Shown: positions 22,890-33,870 of the stretch, one piece after another | How the letters are laid out: each line of letters opens with the position of its first letter | How positions within the stretch are numbered: the first letter of the stretch is position 1 | Position numbers and translations under genes: made by a program | Notes under the pieces: generated by a model | The model's database searches: none | What the model saw: the letters and a program-made list of their open reading frames with translations, nothing else | Told to the model about the DNA's origin: nothing | From: Symbiodinium kawagutii | Taxonomy: Eukaryota > Sar > Dinophyceae > Suessiales > Symbiodiniaceae | Reading direction: 5' to 3' | DNA length: 64,000 nt | NCBI GenBank assembly: GCA_009767595.1 | Contig: VSDK01013809.1 | Coordinates: forward strand, 115,958 to 179,957

Positions 22890-23560
22890 AAGTCAACATG
22901 AACTTGCAATGGGGGTTCATTGGGCGAGTGGGGCGCGTAGGGCACGCAACTTTCGTGTGCGTGCCGGAGAAGAATTTCTCAGCTGCTGCCCGACGACAAG
23001 TCAGACAGCCACGGCTACGATGCCCACAAACAGCGCCGAAGGTTGAAGCGCATGCGCGGCAATGTTTTGACGTTGCGTCGCCAAAATCCTACGAACTAAC
23101 GCATTTTTGGGCCCTACTCCTACAAAGCCAATGATCGTCACAGCGCCGTGGACGAAAGCCGCGCAGCAAACGTCAACACTCTGCATCTTTTGGCGTAACC
23201 AAACTGCAGCCAAACTCCAACCTGCATGCCCGCCACAAACCTGGCCAAAACTGAATTCGAGCGCCTTCCTCGTGCTTCCACTCTCAAACAAATGGCAGCT
23301 GTGCATTGTGTGGCAGGCTTTCGTCTTTCATCACCCAAAAGCAGCATTAATGCTCTAATGCCATTCCCGTTCCTTAGTTTTTCCCTGTTGGTGTCACCAA
23401 GGAGGCAGGTCTCATGTCTCATGAGAACTTACCGCGAGCAGTGGCATAAACATGGTAAAAGAAAAACACACGAGACAACTAGTTGGCTTGATGGCGTTGA
23501 GGACATTGAAAGTCTTGATTCGAGCAACACCAACAAGGTAGTAGAAGCCTATGCCCCTGC
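22890..23560. other. GC-rich island, coding on one strand but unresolved
   Basis: Both strands carry long protein-like frames. Plus has LPDDKSDSHGYDAHKQRRRL (after an acceptor-like TTTCTCAG near 22983) and a 125-codon frame 23226-23603. Minus has GAVTIIGFVGVGPKNALVRR and a segment near 23250-23303 (LFESGSTRKALEFSFGQ) that loosely recalls the second half of a b5 fold. It lies between the b5 exons and the candidate last exon at 22744-22827, so minus is somewhat likelier. Confidence 0.4.
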
Positions 23561-23591
23561 ACTAACCAACCAGCCGACCAGCCACGACTAC

Positions 23592-23684
23592 AGCTCCAAG
23601 TAGCTCCGTGGCATCTTCTCCAATGGCACGACGGATCAGCAGCCCTCCAGGGTGCTGCGGAATGAAGGAACCGATGGCATAGAC
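23592..23684 (-). CDS. cytochrome b5-like domain, second exon (heme-binding loop)
   Basis: Bounded by the acceptor GGCCTCGAAG|GTC and donor TTGGAGCT|GTAGTC; exactly 31 codons, phase 0 at both ends. It reads VYAIGSFIPQHPGGLLIRRA then IGEDATELLGA. HPGG, with its heme-ligand His, and the following G-x-DAT are the signature of cytochrome b5 domains, which pass electrons to desaturases, hydroxylases or reductases. The second heme His, usually about 23 residues further on, is not in this exon. Whether this is free b5 or the b5 part of a fusion enzyme cannot be told. Confidence 0.75.
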
Positions 23685-24030
23685 CTTCGAGGCCATGGCC
23701 GCTGCATGGGCTGAACGCCGTGCAGTGCGCAGTCCCTCCAGTTGCATTGAAAGTGATTTCTAGGCGGCATCTTCCAGAGCTGCGCATCTAAGTTCCAACT
23801 GAATTTTGCACAGAATCACATCATATGCAGCAGCATATTAGTAGCAAAATAGACAGATTCCAAATGATCTCATTTCTGAAAAGTTCGATGATATCTGACA
23901 TTCACCGCCATCTTGCGCATGATCAGTAAATATATGGTGAATAATGAGCCATTTGATCCCATTTTGATCACATCTTCCCTGCCATTTTACCATAGTCGCA
24001 CCAGCCCAGACCTGTCCAGCACGGCCGCGC

Positions 24031-24144
24031 CTGTCCAGCGATGATGGTCCAGGGAAAGCCTTGGTCATAGAGTTCGTCTTTGGTAAACCTGCACGGCGAG
24101 TGAATCGCTCGGCCCAGCATCCGCGAAAACTTCGGATGCGACGG
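24031..24144 (-). CDS. cytochrome b5-like domain, first exon
   Basis: The acceptor GGCTCAACCAG|CCG and the GC donor GGACAG|GCGCGG bound exactly 38 codons, phase 0 at both ends. It reads PSHPKFSRMLGRAIHSPCRF, TKDELYDQGFPWTIIAGQ. The last residues (W-x-I-I-x-G-Q) match the b5 strand that normally precedes VYD, and the next exon starts VYAIGSFIPQHPGG, so the two join into a continuous b5 motif. A GT donor 19 bp further on (GGACAG|GTCTGG) would spoil the join. This is the best exon-exon junction in the window. Confidence 0.75.
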
Positions 24145-24158
24145 CTGGTTGAGCCGGG

Positions 24159-24436
24159 AATGATGGCTAATGGATGGTTAATGATGGTTAATGATGGTTA
24201 AATGATGGTTAAATGATGGATAAATGATGGTTAAATGATGGTTAAATAATGGATAAATGATGGTTAAATGATGGATAAATGATGGTTAAATGATGGTTAA
24301 ATAATGGATAAATGATGGTTAAATGATGGTTAATGATGGTTAAATGATGGTTAAATGATGGATAAATGATGGTTAAATGATGGTTAAATAATGGATAAAT
24401 GATGGTTAAATGATGGTTAAATGATGGTTAAATGAT
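24159..24436. repeat. 11-12 bp minisatellite TGATGGTTAAA
   Basis: About 24 copies of (A)ATGATGGTTAA / ATGGATAA, with a higher-order pattern (GGTTAAATGATGGATAAATGA). It starts just upstream of the b5 exon, inside the presumed intron. Confidence 0.9.
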
Positions 24437-24751
24437 GAGGTTTCAATATGGCTGTGGGTTCACCCGAGACGGCCCCCTGGTCCATCATTGGTTCGCGTGT
24501 TGGTGATTGTCTCGAATGAAAGTTGGTCAACTGCTTCAGACATAGCCATATTCTGATGGGTTGAGTCCCAGCAGCGCAGGCAATCATGACCCAGCAGGAT
24601 CATAGGTGACCCACCAGGTCACAGCCAGATGATTTCCACCATGAGCCCCCAGTTCACCATCATTTCTATAGGTTATAACCTATATTTTGGAGGGTAAAAC
24701 CCTACCTTTTTAGGGTTTGGGGGCTCATGGCATGGATTGGTGTTCCTCAAC

Positions 24752-24844
24752 CTGTCGAAGGTCCAACCCCTACGACCCTTGGCAGCGTTCAGCATGCGCA
24801 GCGCGCCATGCCAGCTGCGGGCGTTTTGCTGCTTGGAACAGTCC
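24752..24844 (-). CDS. candidate internal exon, unknown protein
   Basis: An AG-rich acceptor (TTGCGCAGAGAG|GG) and GT donor (TTCGACAG|GTTGAG) bound about 93 bp. Only one minus frame is open throughout and reads DCSKQQNARSWHGALRMLNA then AKGRRGWTFD. The string loosely recalls dinoflagellate PPR-type repeats, but this is not claimed. Its end phase does not fit the b5 exon directly unless a GA donor 5 bp earlier is used. Confidence 0.45.
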
Positions 24845-25083
24845 CTCTCTGCGCAAGCAGTTACCATGAAATAAGGGTCAAACATAGGGATTTTAGTGGT
24901 TAATAATAGGGAATAACCAACAGAATAGGATTATAATGGTTAATAATAGAGATTTACCAACAATACAAGGGAATCAAAACCATGAAATAGTAGGTAACCA
25001 GCCCCAGTTACAACGAGCTGGTAGAAACCAGAACTGGTTACCAGCCCCTATTTCATGGTGACTGGAAGCTTAGGAAATCCTAC

Positions 25084-25243
25084 ATCCCAAGTTTTGTTGC
25101 AACTTGGAAGTTGACTTCTGGAGCCTTTTGGAACTCCTTCAAGACGAACTGTGGTGGATCCCACTGTACCTTGGATGAATGACAACCCTGTCCCAAGGGT
25201 GGACCTTCTGCATGGTTCGGCGGCATCCATGGCGAGCCGGGCG
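25084..25243 (-). CDS. candidate internal exon, unknown protein
   Basis: The acceptor TGCTTTCCAAG|CG and donor CTTGGGAT|GTAGGA bound 160 bp open in a frame reading PGSPWMPPNHAEGPPLGQGC, then VQWDPPQFVLKEFQKAPEVN. It is Pro-rich, then amphipathic. A second minus frame is open as well. Function unknown. Confidence 0.45.
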
Positions 25244-25615
25244 CTTGGAAAGCAGGTCAGTTGAAGCTTGCAGCAATGTAGGCGCGCTTAAGCCCGACTG
25301 GTGCAACCAACAGCCGCCATTTCTTGTTTGCGGCAGCTCCTTCGCTGATTTGCATTTGTGGCTAATGCTGTTTCAATCGTGTTTCAAGTACGTAGTGCGG
25401 TAGAATCTGGTTTGACGCCATTCAAGCATTACATAGACGGGGGTTGGAAGCACCATTCCTGTTTGTAAACCATCATAGGTTCTGTCGTCCATACTGGAGC
25501 TGTCATTTCAGAGAACAATGTAAACTTTAAGACTGCTGACTGGACAAATATCCCATGATATCCCATGGTTGATATGATTCCACTGAAAGATGAAACACGG
25601 CGGATCGACAGCAAC

Positions 25616-25671
25616 CAGTTTCACTGGCTTTGTCCCGTGGATGTCGCTGAACAACTGGCAGAATTTGGTGG
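25616..25671 (-). CDS. candidate short internal exon
   Basis: The acceptor TGTACTTCTAG|CC and donor GTGAAACTG|GTTGCT bound 56 bp reading TKFCQLFSDIHGTKPVKL, ending in phase 0. The frame stays open past the donor (VAVDPPCFIFQ), so the exon may be longer. Confidence 0.4.
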
Positions 25672-25914
25672 CTAGAAGTACAGTACGGAGTCTCCGTTGC
25701 AACATCATGGTTCTTCATAGTCCACCGGCTTTCGCAATAACTTCCCAAGCGAACATGTTGATTTGACTATACCACCATATGATTGACTACTGTATTCGTA
25801 ACCACCATGAAAAAATATTAAGTATCATTTCTCAGAAAGCATCGTTAGGCATGGCTAAGTGCCATCGAGCATGTTTCAGGATCATCAAATATCATTAGGT
25901 ATCATCATTGTCAC

Positions 25915-26050
25915 AATTGTAATCATGAAAATCATCAAATATCATCAAATATCATCAAATATCATTATCATCATCAAGTATAATCAAGTATTTTCCTCCT
26001 CATCATCATCCTCATCATCCTCATCATCCTGATCATCCTCATCATCATTG
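25915..26050. repeat. ATC trinucleotide repeat region
   Basis: Imperfect (ATCATCAAAT)n passes into (CTCATCATC)n, about 135 bp. Confidence 0.85.
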
Positions 26051-26058
26051 CTTCTCAT

Positions 26059-26195
26059 TGCTGATCTTCGTGACGATCCATCGAAGCCGTTGCGGGGAAC
26101 CCTTCCACCACCGCGGGGGACAGGCACTGGTCGTCAGGCCCTTGCACCTCAAAGGCCGGGCGGATGCGGCACGGCGGCACGGCGGCAGGAGTGAC
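26059..26195 (-). CDS. GC-rich candidate exon, frame unresolved
   Basis: Two minus frames end in stops near 26059. One reads CRIRPAFEVQGPDDQCLSPA then VVEGFPATASMDRHEDQQ; the other reads LTTSACPPRWWKGSPQRLRW. GAG|GTGCAAG near 26138 could be a donor or an acceptor. A plus frame is open too. Confidence 0.3.
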
Positions 26196-26555
26196 TGTGT
26201 TTTGTGGTAGTCACTAGTTGAGGGTTTCGCAAAATGGGGAGCCCAAACAATGGTTGCTTCATCAATGTATTCGTTGAATAGTGGATGATAACTGGGCGTA
26301 TCCCTATGACTTGAGAAACTAGCAGTTGAATAGTGACTATAGATATGCTTGGTTAGTAGTGATTAATCCGATGATCATATACATCATATAGTCATGTTTG
26401 GGACAGGTATAGTTAGTAGTGACTAAGCATGGTTCGTAATGATGATTACCCAAATGTGCTTGAACATGACTAATCATCGTAAGTATGGTAACTAATTATG
26501 CTTGATGTGGTCAGATTTAATAGTGCTTGGCCTAGGCGTCCAACCACTGACTTAC

Positions 26556-26614
26556 CGCTGACCGCATGGGACACCAGCGGCGTTTTCCTCCTGCTATCGG
26601 ACGCGCCATCGTAG
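26556..26614 (-). CDS. candidate short internal exon
   Basis: A strong GTAAGT donor (GGTCAGCG|GTAAGTC) and an acceptor after a T-rich run (CGATCAATTAG|CT) bound 59 bp. Two frames are open (YDGASDSRRKTPLVSHAVS or TMARPIAGGKRRWCPMRSA). Confidence 0.35.
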
Positions 26615-27264
26615 CTAATTGATCGAAATCGGTATATTTTGTTCGGGATATGATAGCTACAGTTGACACTGACAAACAAAATGATTCTCCATGGACTATT
26701 TTCAAATATTGCAGTTATACTAGTTGACAATGATGGTTCGTACTTCACAATGATGGATTTATAGACGTTCATAGCTATGAGTATTATGGGCTGATGTTTT
26801 TTGGCTAACAGTTCATACTTGCTGCAGCAAACACCTAACAATGATGGCTGATAATTGACCATCCATGCGGGTCCTAGTCCCTGCGTTCAAAGTGAAACTC
26901 CACGGCTCGAATGTGCTGCCATGATCACACTGAGACCGCAAGACAAATTGCACCAAACCAAATCATCACATGGCCAGGTCGCAGTTTCATGATTGCCCTG
27001 ACTGTAAAACGGCCAGAATCACCAGTTACGACATCACAAGCATACTCAGCATACTCTACATGTTGACGGCCAAAAAATCAACATTCACAAATTGTGCTTT
27101 CTCCAAAAGTGGATACCCACAAATCATCCAGTTTGAGTCAGAAACTCTCCAGGTTGGCTTAGTAAACCAAAATGGCTGATAATTTTGGACCCACTCAAAA
27201 TGTGGTTTAATCAGTTTCAGTGATCAACTCGAGCCTCAAATCATCCAGTTTTAGATTGTTTCAG

Positions 27265-27419
27265 TCAGTTCGAGTCAGTTTTAGTGATAAACTCCAGATT
27301 CCTTCCATGTTGGGCCCAGGTTTCAGAAACTCTCGGCCCTGAGGGGGGGAACTGTCCGCTCTTCATCCAATGGGCATTCCACTTCTTCAGCGCCACCGGC
27401 CCACCATCCTCTATGAAAC
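27265..27419 (-). CDS. candidate last exon next to a family F element
   Basis: The minus frame reads FIEDGGPVALKKWNAHWMKS, GQFPPSGPRVSETWAQHGRN and on to a stop at 27265. The acceptor CACTTTGTAG|GT is the very end of the F element at 27420-27529. Upstream of that element the frame continues in phase (VDCSYVKSWLSLQ then a split Gly codon). Function unknown. Confidence 0.45.
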
Positions 27420-27529
27420 CTACAAAGTGGCCCCCCAACCACTTATAAGTTGGTTTATAACTTGTCTATCTGGGGTTAACTATCAGTTATAGGGGTTATA
27501 ACCCAAGTTATAAGTGGTTGGGGGCCCAC
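27420..27529 (-). mobile_element. family F palindromic element, possible introner
   Basis: A 110-bp foldback whose ends CTACAAAGTGGCCCCCCAACC and GGTTGGGGGCCCACCTTGTAG are inverted copies for about 30 bp, with a further GGTTATAACC palindrome inside. Read on the minus strand it starts AAG|GTGGGC and ends TTTGTAG|G, a complete GT-AG intron. Relatives: 45489-45638 (same fit), about 36045-36235, 52117-52240 and 56442-56530 (looser). Confidence 0.65.
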
Positions 27530-28181
27530 CTTGTAGTGATAGCCATGACTTTACGTAGCTACAATCAACCAATACAGCTACCAGGGGGGGCCCAAAACCC
27601 TAAGAAAGACAGGTGTTTGGCCCGGTTATAAGCTGCAAAAATGATGGTTGCTGGGGCCCATGGTAGTTGATGGCTAGCATAGTTATGGTATCATAACATG
27701 ATAATTTGATATCTAGCCATTGGAGTGGTAGCATATCATTTTTGCTTTGGAAGAACAGCAATTCACCCCCTATGTTACCTTAAATAACCACCTTGGCCTT
27801 TTTCATCAATATTTCTCCCATAATTGAATTCAAACATTAATTGACAAATTTGATTTATTATGGTTGGAAACCTTGGACTGTCTGGCAAGTATCTGGCGCT
27901 CGAAAAAAAATAGCACGACTGCGCGATGGTTTTGCGGTTCAAAAATGATGGGTTCCACATGGCTATGGGTCCCTCTACCCCTGGTGTTCCACAATCCCTA
28001 TCATTGTTTGTCACCACAACCCATGCAATTGATCTGGTTGGTGATTTCACCACCTATGAACATATTAGTCAACCAACCATTTGTTAATTCTAGGGAAAAT
28101 CATCAAAATGTCAATCAAACCACCAGGTGAACTGCTTGACCCAGCAACATCAAGTTCTATGAATGGTGTCCCCCAGGTACC

Positions 28182-28295
28182 AGGAGCCGCCAGGTGGTTG
28201 TCCATCTCCGAGCCGAGGCGATGACATGTTGCTAATGGCACGCTGTGCCCAAGGATTCTGAGGCCTCAAGCCGCTGGTGGAAGGGTTGGCCCAGC
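28182..28295 (-). CDS. internal exon, unknown protein
   Basis: The acceptor TGTCACCACCAG|GC and donor GGCTCCTG|GTACCT bound 114 bp. Only one minus frame is free of stops: WANPSTSGLRPQNPWAQRAI then SNMSSPRLGDGQPPGGS. It is Pro/Ser/Gly-rich, likely a flexible region. It is followed (minus order) by family C and B elements at 27948-28128 in the intron. Confidence 0.55.
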
Positions 28296-28491
28296 CTGGT
28301 GGTGACACTTGCCATGGATGGCTGGTACGTGTTCATCATGGTGAATGGTCAATGCGTGATAACAATGCTCATATGAAAATATATCCATATAGTAGAAACT
28401 AAGCATTATTATAAAGCATTCACAAGCCATCAAACATCAGCTGATTGGATGAACGAGGTATTATTGTTTGGATCATCTGCCAGTCATCAAC

Positions 28492-28736
28492 CTTTTCGGT
28501 GCTACCTACTGGTTTTGCGCACATGCGACACTCACTGTTCAAGTTTGCCACCATTCCTGAGATGATCAGATTCACGAGTTCATAGGCCAACACTCGGGGG
28601 CTTTGCAACAGCATGACCGACTGACTTGGAACCAATCTCAGATCATTCCAAGTTCCCAAAGCCATGGAAACCTGCGGTCCCCACAGCCGTCCTCTTTCGC
28701 CAAGAAGCACAAAGTTGGGGTCAAAGCTCCAAAATT
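28492..28736 (-). CDS. long internal exon, unknown protein
   Basis: The acceptor GGCCCGCCTTCAG|AA and donor ACCGAAAAG|GTTGAT bound 245 bp (81 codons, ending in phase 0). Segments include FDPNFVLLGERGRLWGPQVS and LAYELVNLIISGMVANLNSE, then a CxxC pair (ECRMCAKPVG). A donor-like CCGCAG|GTTTCC at 28671 could split it in two, and an overlapping minus frame (RLASWWARLQNFGALTPTLC) is open in the first part. No family was recognised. Confidence 0.55.
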
Positions 28737-28852
28737 CTGAAGGCGGGCCCACCAACTGGCTAGGCGCGAAATGGAGAGAATTCCTCTGCTTGGGGTGATC
28801 GCCTGTTGAAATCCTTCATGAAGCAATAGCTGCTTCATGCACAAGCCATCAC

Positions 28853-28970
28853 TCATCTATCTATACATCTATTTATCTATCTACCTATCGTTCGATCCAT
28901 CAATCGATCTATCTATCTATCTATCGATCGATCGATCTATCTATCTATTTATCTATCTGTCTATCTACTG
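28853..28970. repeat. CTAT tetranucleotide microsatellite
   Basis: (CTAT)n with GATCGATC interruptions, about 118 bp. Confidence 0.95.
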
Positions 28971-29254
28971 ATGCAAATTGCAAAACAACAGGTGCCCCAG
29001 AATTAAAGCAAAGGGAACAACATCAATTGTACGAAACACATAGAGAAACTACATATCATTGGTATTCCAAAATAGTCAACAATGTCCATAATCATGAACA
29101 TCTATGAGAGGTATAGCCGTTCAAGGCTAAATAGCCCACGAGGGCCAAGCATAGATCGTCAACAATGGGGGTTTCATTCTTGATAACGCTGAAGCCAATG
29201 CAAAAACACAGAGGTGCTGGAAACGATATGCGTTTTCATTTGACTCAACGATTT

Positions 29255-29292
29255 TCCACGATTTTCCCGTGATTTTCCCGTGATTTTCCCAT
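29255..29292. repeat. short CGTGATTTTCC tandem repeat
   Basis: Four imperfect 11-bp copies (ATTTTCC[AC][CG]GTG) in AT-rich DNA. Confidence 0.7.
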
Positions 29293-29940
29293 GAAAACCA
29301 CGTGAAAAAAACATGGCACTTGCACCGGTGTCGATCGCGCACTGCGGATGCCCCAAACGACCTGAGGGTCGCGGTTACGCTGCGGGTCTGTGACTTCGCC
29401 ACGTGATCGGCCCCTTAAACGGTTAGTCCTGGGTACCCCTGGCGAAGCTCATCCCTTTCCAACCAGCGATGACAAAAATCAAGAGCCACGACCATCAGCT
29501 AAGTATCATCAGTACCAATGGCTAAGTATCACCAGTGGGATGATACTAGTTGCTATCAAGTATCATCAGCTAAGTCCACGAACTATCAGCAAGTATCATC
29601 CCACTCATTACTCATCACCAGGATGACCAAGGATGACCAATGGCTCTTATGCTGTGCGTGCGCCAATGCTGCCATAGCATACCTCCCAAGTGCCAAAAAC
29701 TTGAGGGAAAGGCTGAGAACAACCCAGCATCTGGATGCATCTCAGTTGGATGTATTGTGGGTGTTCTATGCTTGGTTGTTGAATACATTCATAGAATCTC
29801 GGTTTGTATACAGACCTAAGTTTGTACATAGCTGTGAGTCAAGTTGCTTGCTATCCCAAATATAGTGAATCATGAACCAATAATACAGTAATCGTTGTTC
29901 ACCAAACTCAACCATACATTAATACAACTGAATTTTGTAC

Positions 29941-30050
29941 ATGGTGGTTTCTCAAAATAGCGGTCCCTCCAATTCATCTAGTTTATTAATCATGTATGGT
30001 AATAAACCAACCATTTTTGCGGGTACCCCTATTTTGAGAAACGCCCATAT
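29941..30050. mobile_element. family A MITE, full copy
   Basis: Ends are CATGGTGGTTTCTCAAAATAG and CTATTTTGAGAAACGCCCATA; a middle with TAATAAACCAACCATTTTTG is typical of the family. Confidence 0.8.
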
Positions 30051-30059
30051 AGTAGTTGT

Positions 30060-30800
30060 CTGGTTATGAGTTTGTTGGTGATTATCCCCTATTAAACCCT
30101 CTTACTACGCATTATAATCCCATTGCTATTCCCTAAAGCCACATCTATGAGTTCTTTGTTGGCTGTTGTAAACCATCATCCCCCATACAACCATTATTGA
30201 TCATAGGCTTGGAGGTTACCAACCATGATAATCTCCGATATTACTTATAAGCATTACAATCCCCTATAAAACCTTTATTCAACATAGTTAACCCTAGAAA
30301 ATCCCTTGGGTTTCCCTCCCATTAACCATTACAATCTCCTGTAGAACCCAAAAATAGGATAGGGCCATTCTTAATCCCCTATAAAAGCATTGTAATCCCC
30401 CATAAACCCATCATTAATAGGATTGTCAACGTTTAATCCCCTATACAGCCCCCTATAAAACCATCACTCATAGGCATAGGATTATCATTGTTTCATCCCC
30501 AGGATAATCCCCAAAAATAGACCTATAAACCATTGTATTCCCCTATTCCCCCAAAAAAACATGCTCCCTTTATAACCTGGTGGCTTATAGTTCCCCTGCT
30601 AGAACTTGATTTTCTACTGGGTATAGGGTAAATCAATCATATCCCAAAAAGACTAAAAACCTAAGAATTCGTGGGTATAAGCCATCCACAGCCATCCAGA
30701 TAACCATTAAATGGTTTTAATGGTTATATAATATAAAAATAGACCTATAAACCATTATATTCCTATAAACCCATTATATTCCCCCAGACCCGTCCCTTTA
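30060..30800. repeat. degenerate CCCTATAAAACCATTAT repeat region
   Basis: Many imperfect copies of AATCCCCTATAAACCATT over about 700 bp, with the same words as the family B/D interiors. It is probably an old expansion from such an element. No coding content. Confidence 0.6.
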
Positions 30801-30818
30801 TAACCATTCATCATTGGC

Positions 30819-30905
30819 TTGGATCCATCGCTTCCACAGGCGCAGCCCCTCCACGGTCGGTTCCAGCCGCGTTCCTGGATCCAAGGCACCGTGACGTCCA
30901 CGGGA
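30819..30905 (-). CDS. candidate internal exon with GC donor
   Basis: The acceptor CGTTCCCAG|TC and GC donor TGGATCCAA|GCCAAT bound exactly 29 codons in phase 0, reading SRGRHGALDPGTRLEPTVEG then LRLWKRWIQ. All minus frames are open, so frame support is modest. GC-rich sequence continues to about 30980. Confidence 0.35.
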
Positions 30906-30984
30906 CTGGGAACGGTCTGCGTCACCAACTGCCCCAGATCCCCTGGCGCAGCGACGGTGGCGCAGGGTGAAGGCCGCTGGGTTG

Positions 30985-31260
30985 ATGAAGAAGTGATGCT
31001 TGGTGAGTTGATGCTTGATGATGATGAGTTAAGTTGATGGTTGATGGTGATGGTTAGTTGATGATTGATGATGATGCTTGGTTGATGGTTCTGTTTAAAT
31101 GGTGGTTGATGATGATGATGATGATGATGCTTCATTGATACATAATACAGGTGGTGGATTGATGGTTTGTTCATGGCTGATAATGATGGTTGATGGTTGC
31201 TAATTGATGCTTAATGGTTGATAATTGATGATGGAAAAAAAAACAAACATTGGTGAAGTG
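30985..31260. repeat. GATGGT/GATGAT simple-repeat region
   Basis: Irregular TTGATGGT and GATGATGATGCT units; similar looser sequence continues to about 31780. Confidence 0.8.
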
Positions 31261-32100
31261 ATGGTTGGTTGATGGTAAGTCAGTGGCTTAATGGTGGTTG
31301 GTTGATGGTTCATGTTGGTTAGTTGATGGTAGATTAGCTAGTCATGGTGGTTAGTTGATGGATAATTTTGGTTGATTCATGGCTATAATGATGATGAACA
31401 GTGGTATTACAATGTTTGATTTAGCCTTGGTTTAATTGTACTTGATGATCAATTTTGGGCAAAACACAATTAATCAATGGTGCTGAGTGTCGGTTCATTG
31501 TGGTGACTGATAGCCCATTGCCACAAATGCTGCGTGAGTAATGATGACTAATTCGCAACTGGTTCATCAATTGCAGCTAGTCCCTCTGAGTGATCGGAGA
31601 ATGAGGGTTACTAATGGATAATCGTGGTGAACAGTGGTTCGTCACGCTTCACAATGATTGTTCATGGCAAATCATGGGTGGAAGTTATGATTGATTATGG
31701 TCAATTGATGGTTACGTGATGGTCTAAGTGAAGGTTGATGACGGTTCATTGTGGTTATCATTAATTGACGGTCAATTTCCTAAATATTGAGGGTTAGCCT
31801 CTCGTAAACTAACTTGGTTGCGTGGAAAATCCACCATTTTATAGTTGTTTCATTTAGCATGATATTCCCTAGTGCTGTTGGTTGTTATCACCTGTTCACC
31901 ATTATCAACCATGATCTTCGCTCCTTTAACCATCATTAACCATCATTAATCGTAGTTAATCCTACCATCAGCATGTTCAACCATCACTCACCCTCATGAA
32001 GCATGGCATTCCCTCGTATTGTTGCTTATTCAGAAGCCATGATATCTAGTTTAACCATCACTAACCATGACTTATCCTACCAGCATGTGAAACCATGAAG

Positions 32101-32231
32101 CTAACATCGTGGTCCATCATGGCAGCCACGATGTTTCGACATGGCCAGCGCCCCGGCAACGATGAAAAACACGACGCCTGCCTTGCAGGCGACGCGGTAC
32201 GACCGTATCCAGGCGGCGAGACAAGGCATAC
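32101..32231 (-). CDS. candidate exon with one membrane segment
   Basis: The acceptor GTCACCTCCGAG|GT starts a frame reading MPCLAAWIRSYRVACKAGVV then FFIVAGALAMSKHRG, a plausible transmembrane helix, to a stop at 32101. The other two minus frames are also largely open, and the donor is not clear. Confidence 0.3.
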
Positions 32232-32829
32232 CTCGGAGGTGACGAAGGGTGTCTGAAGATGAAGCATCCAAGGGGTTCATCACAAGCATCAATGATGGTT
32301 CATGGGTCACTGATGGTGGTTTATAGTGGGATTCAAGGCTTATAACCATCTATATATGATGGTTAATTTATAGGGTTAATGGTGGCTCATGGGCTAATAA
32401 TGGTGTTTTATAATGGGATTTATACTGGTATAACCATGCAGAAACATTAATTAATGATAGAAAATGTAAGGCAAAATAATGGGGGATAAAAAGCTACGAC
32501 AGGGAAAACAATGGATAATGCTGGTACACCAGGACATATATGTTCCCGGTTCCCGGTTCGCTAGCCCCCCCCCCTCCCCCCCCCTGGTATGGTCCCTCCC
32601 CTCCCCCCAATTAGTCTTACTTGTAGCCTTGCATTCGCATGCTATTTGCAGCATTTGGAAGCTTTAGCCTCCCATTCGTACGCTATTTGGAGGATTTAGA
32701 AGCTTCTGTCTCCCATTTGCACACTATTTGCAGCATTTGGCAGCTTGCCGTACTGTATGTAGACTTCTGTACGGCCTACATCTACTTATATGCCAATGAT
32801 ATAGGCCCTGCACACTATTTATTTGTTAC

Positions 32830-33870
32830 CCATATGCTACTTTAATCTATATAATCTAAATGCACCGAGTACCTACATACTACCCATATACTACCTATCT
32901 ACTACCTTGGTCACCTTTATAATAGCTACACGTTGCCTCTATATACTACTCGAATACTACCTATATGCCACCTATTTACTACCTGTTTACTACCTATTTG
33001 CTACCTACATTCTTCTTTTACACTACCTATATGCTGCTTATTTACTATCTGTACATTGCCTATTTACTACCTACATACTTCCCTATATGCTGCCTGTATA
33101 CTGCCTAGACACTACCCATATCTTACCTATATGGCACCTGTTTACTTGCTGTTTACTACGTACCTACATGCTTCTTTTGCACCACCTATGTGCTACCTAA
33201 ATCATACTTATGGACTACCTATATACTACATGTATGCTACCTACTTACTACTTGTTTACTATCTATCTACTACCTACATGCTTCCTTTACACTACCGATA
33301 TGCTACCTAAATGCTACCCATACACTACCTATATACTACCTATATGCCACCTATTTACTACCTGTTTACTACCTATTTGCTACCTACATTCTTCTTTTAC
33401 ACTACCTATATGCTGCTTATTTACTATCTGTACATTGCCTATTTGCTACCTACATACTTCTTTTACACTACCTATATGCTACCTACATACTACCTGTAGA
33501 CTACCTATATACTACCTATATGCCACCTATTTACTACCTGTCTACCACTTATTTACCTACATGCTTCATTTACACTACCTATATGCTGCCTATATACTAC
33601 CTAGACACTACCTATATCTTACCTATATGGCACCTGTTTACGTGCTGTTTACTACCCATTTGCTACCTACATACTTCTTTCACACTACCTATATGCTACC
33701 TATATACAACTTATCTACTCCCTACATGCCGCCTGTTTACTATCTATTTCATACTACACACTTCCTTTACACTACCGATATGCTACCTAACACTATCAGA
33801 TACTGCCCATGTATCTACACAGTATACATTCATGCTATTTGTACACTACCCAATTACCATTATACTACTA
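32830..33870. repeat. ~1-kb minisatellite of an 11-bp unit (CTACCTATATG)
   Basis: About 90 imperfect copies of CTACCTATATG / CTACCTATTTA / CTACCTACATA, with longer blocks such as CTACATTCTTCTTTTACA recurring. The unit has no stop in any plus frame, so all three frames stay open and give Tyr/Leu-rich pseudo-peptides of 62-293 residues. These are not regarded as genes. Confidence 0.9.

Noticed and set aside
23226-23603. 125-codon plus-strand frame as a single gene
   Set aside because: It runs antisense into the well-supported b5 exon at 23592-23684 and has no clear splice signals.
29310-29356. CAIDTGASAM, like a retropepsin active site
   Set aside because: A lone five-residue match in one of three open minus frames, with no protease flanks, reverse transcriptase or LTR nearby.
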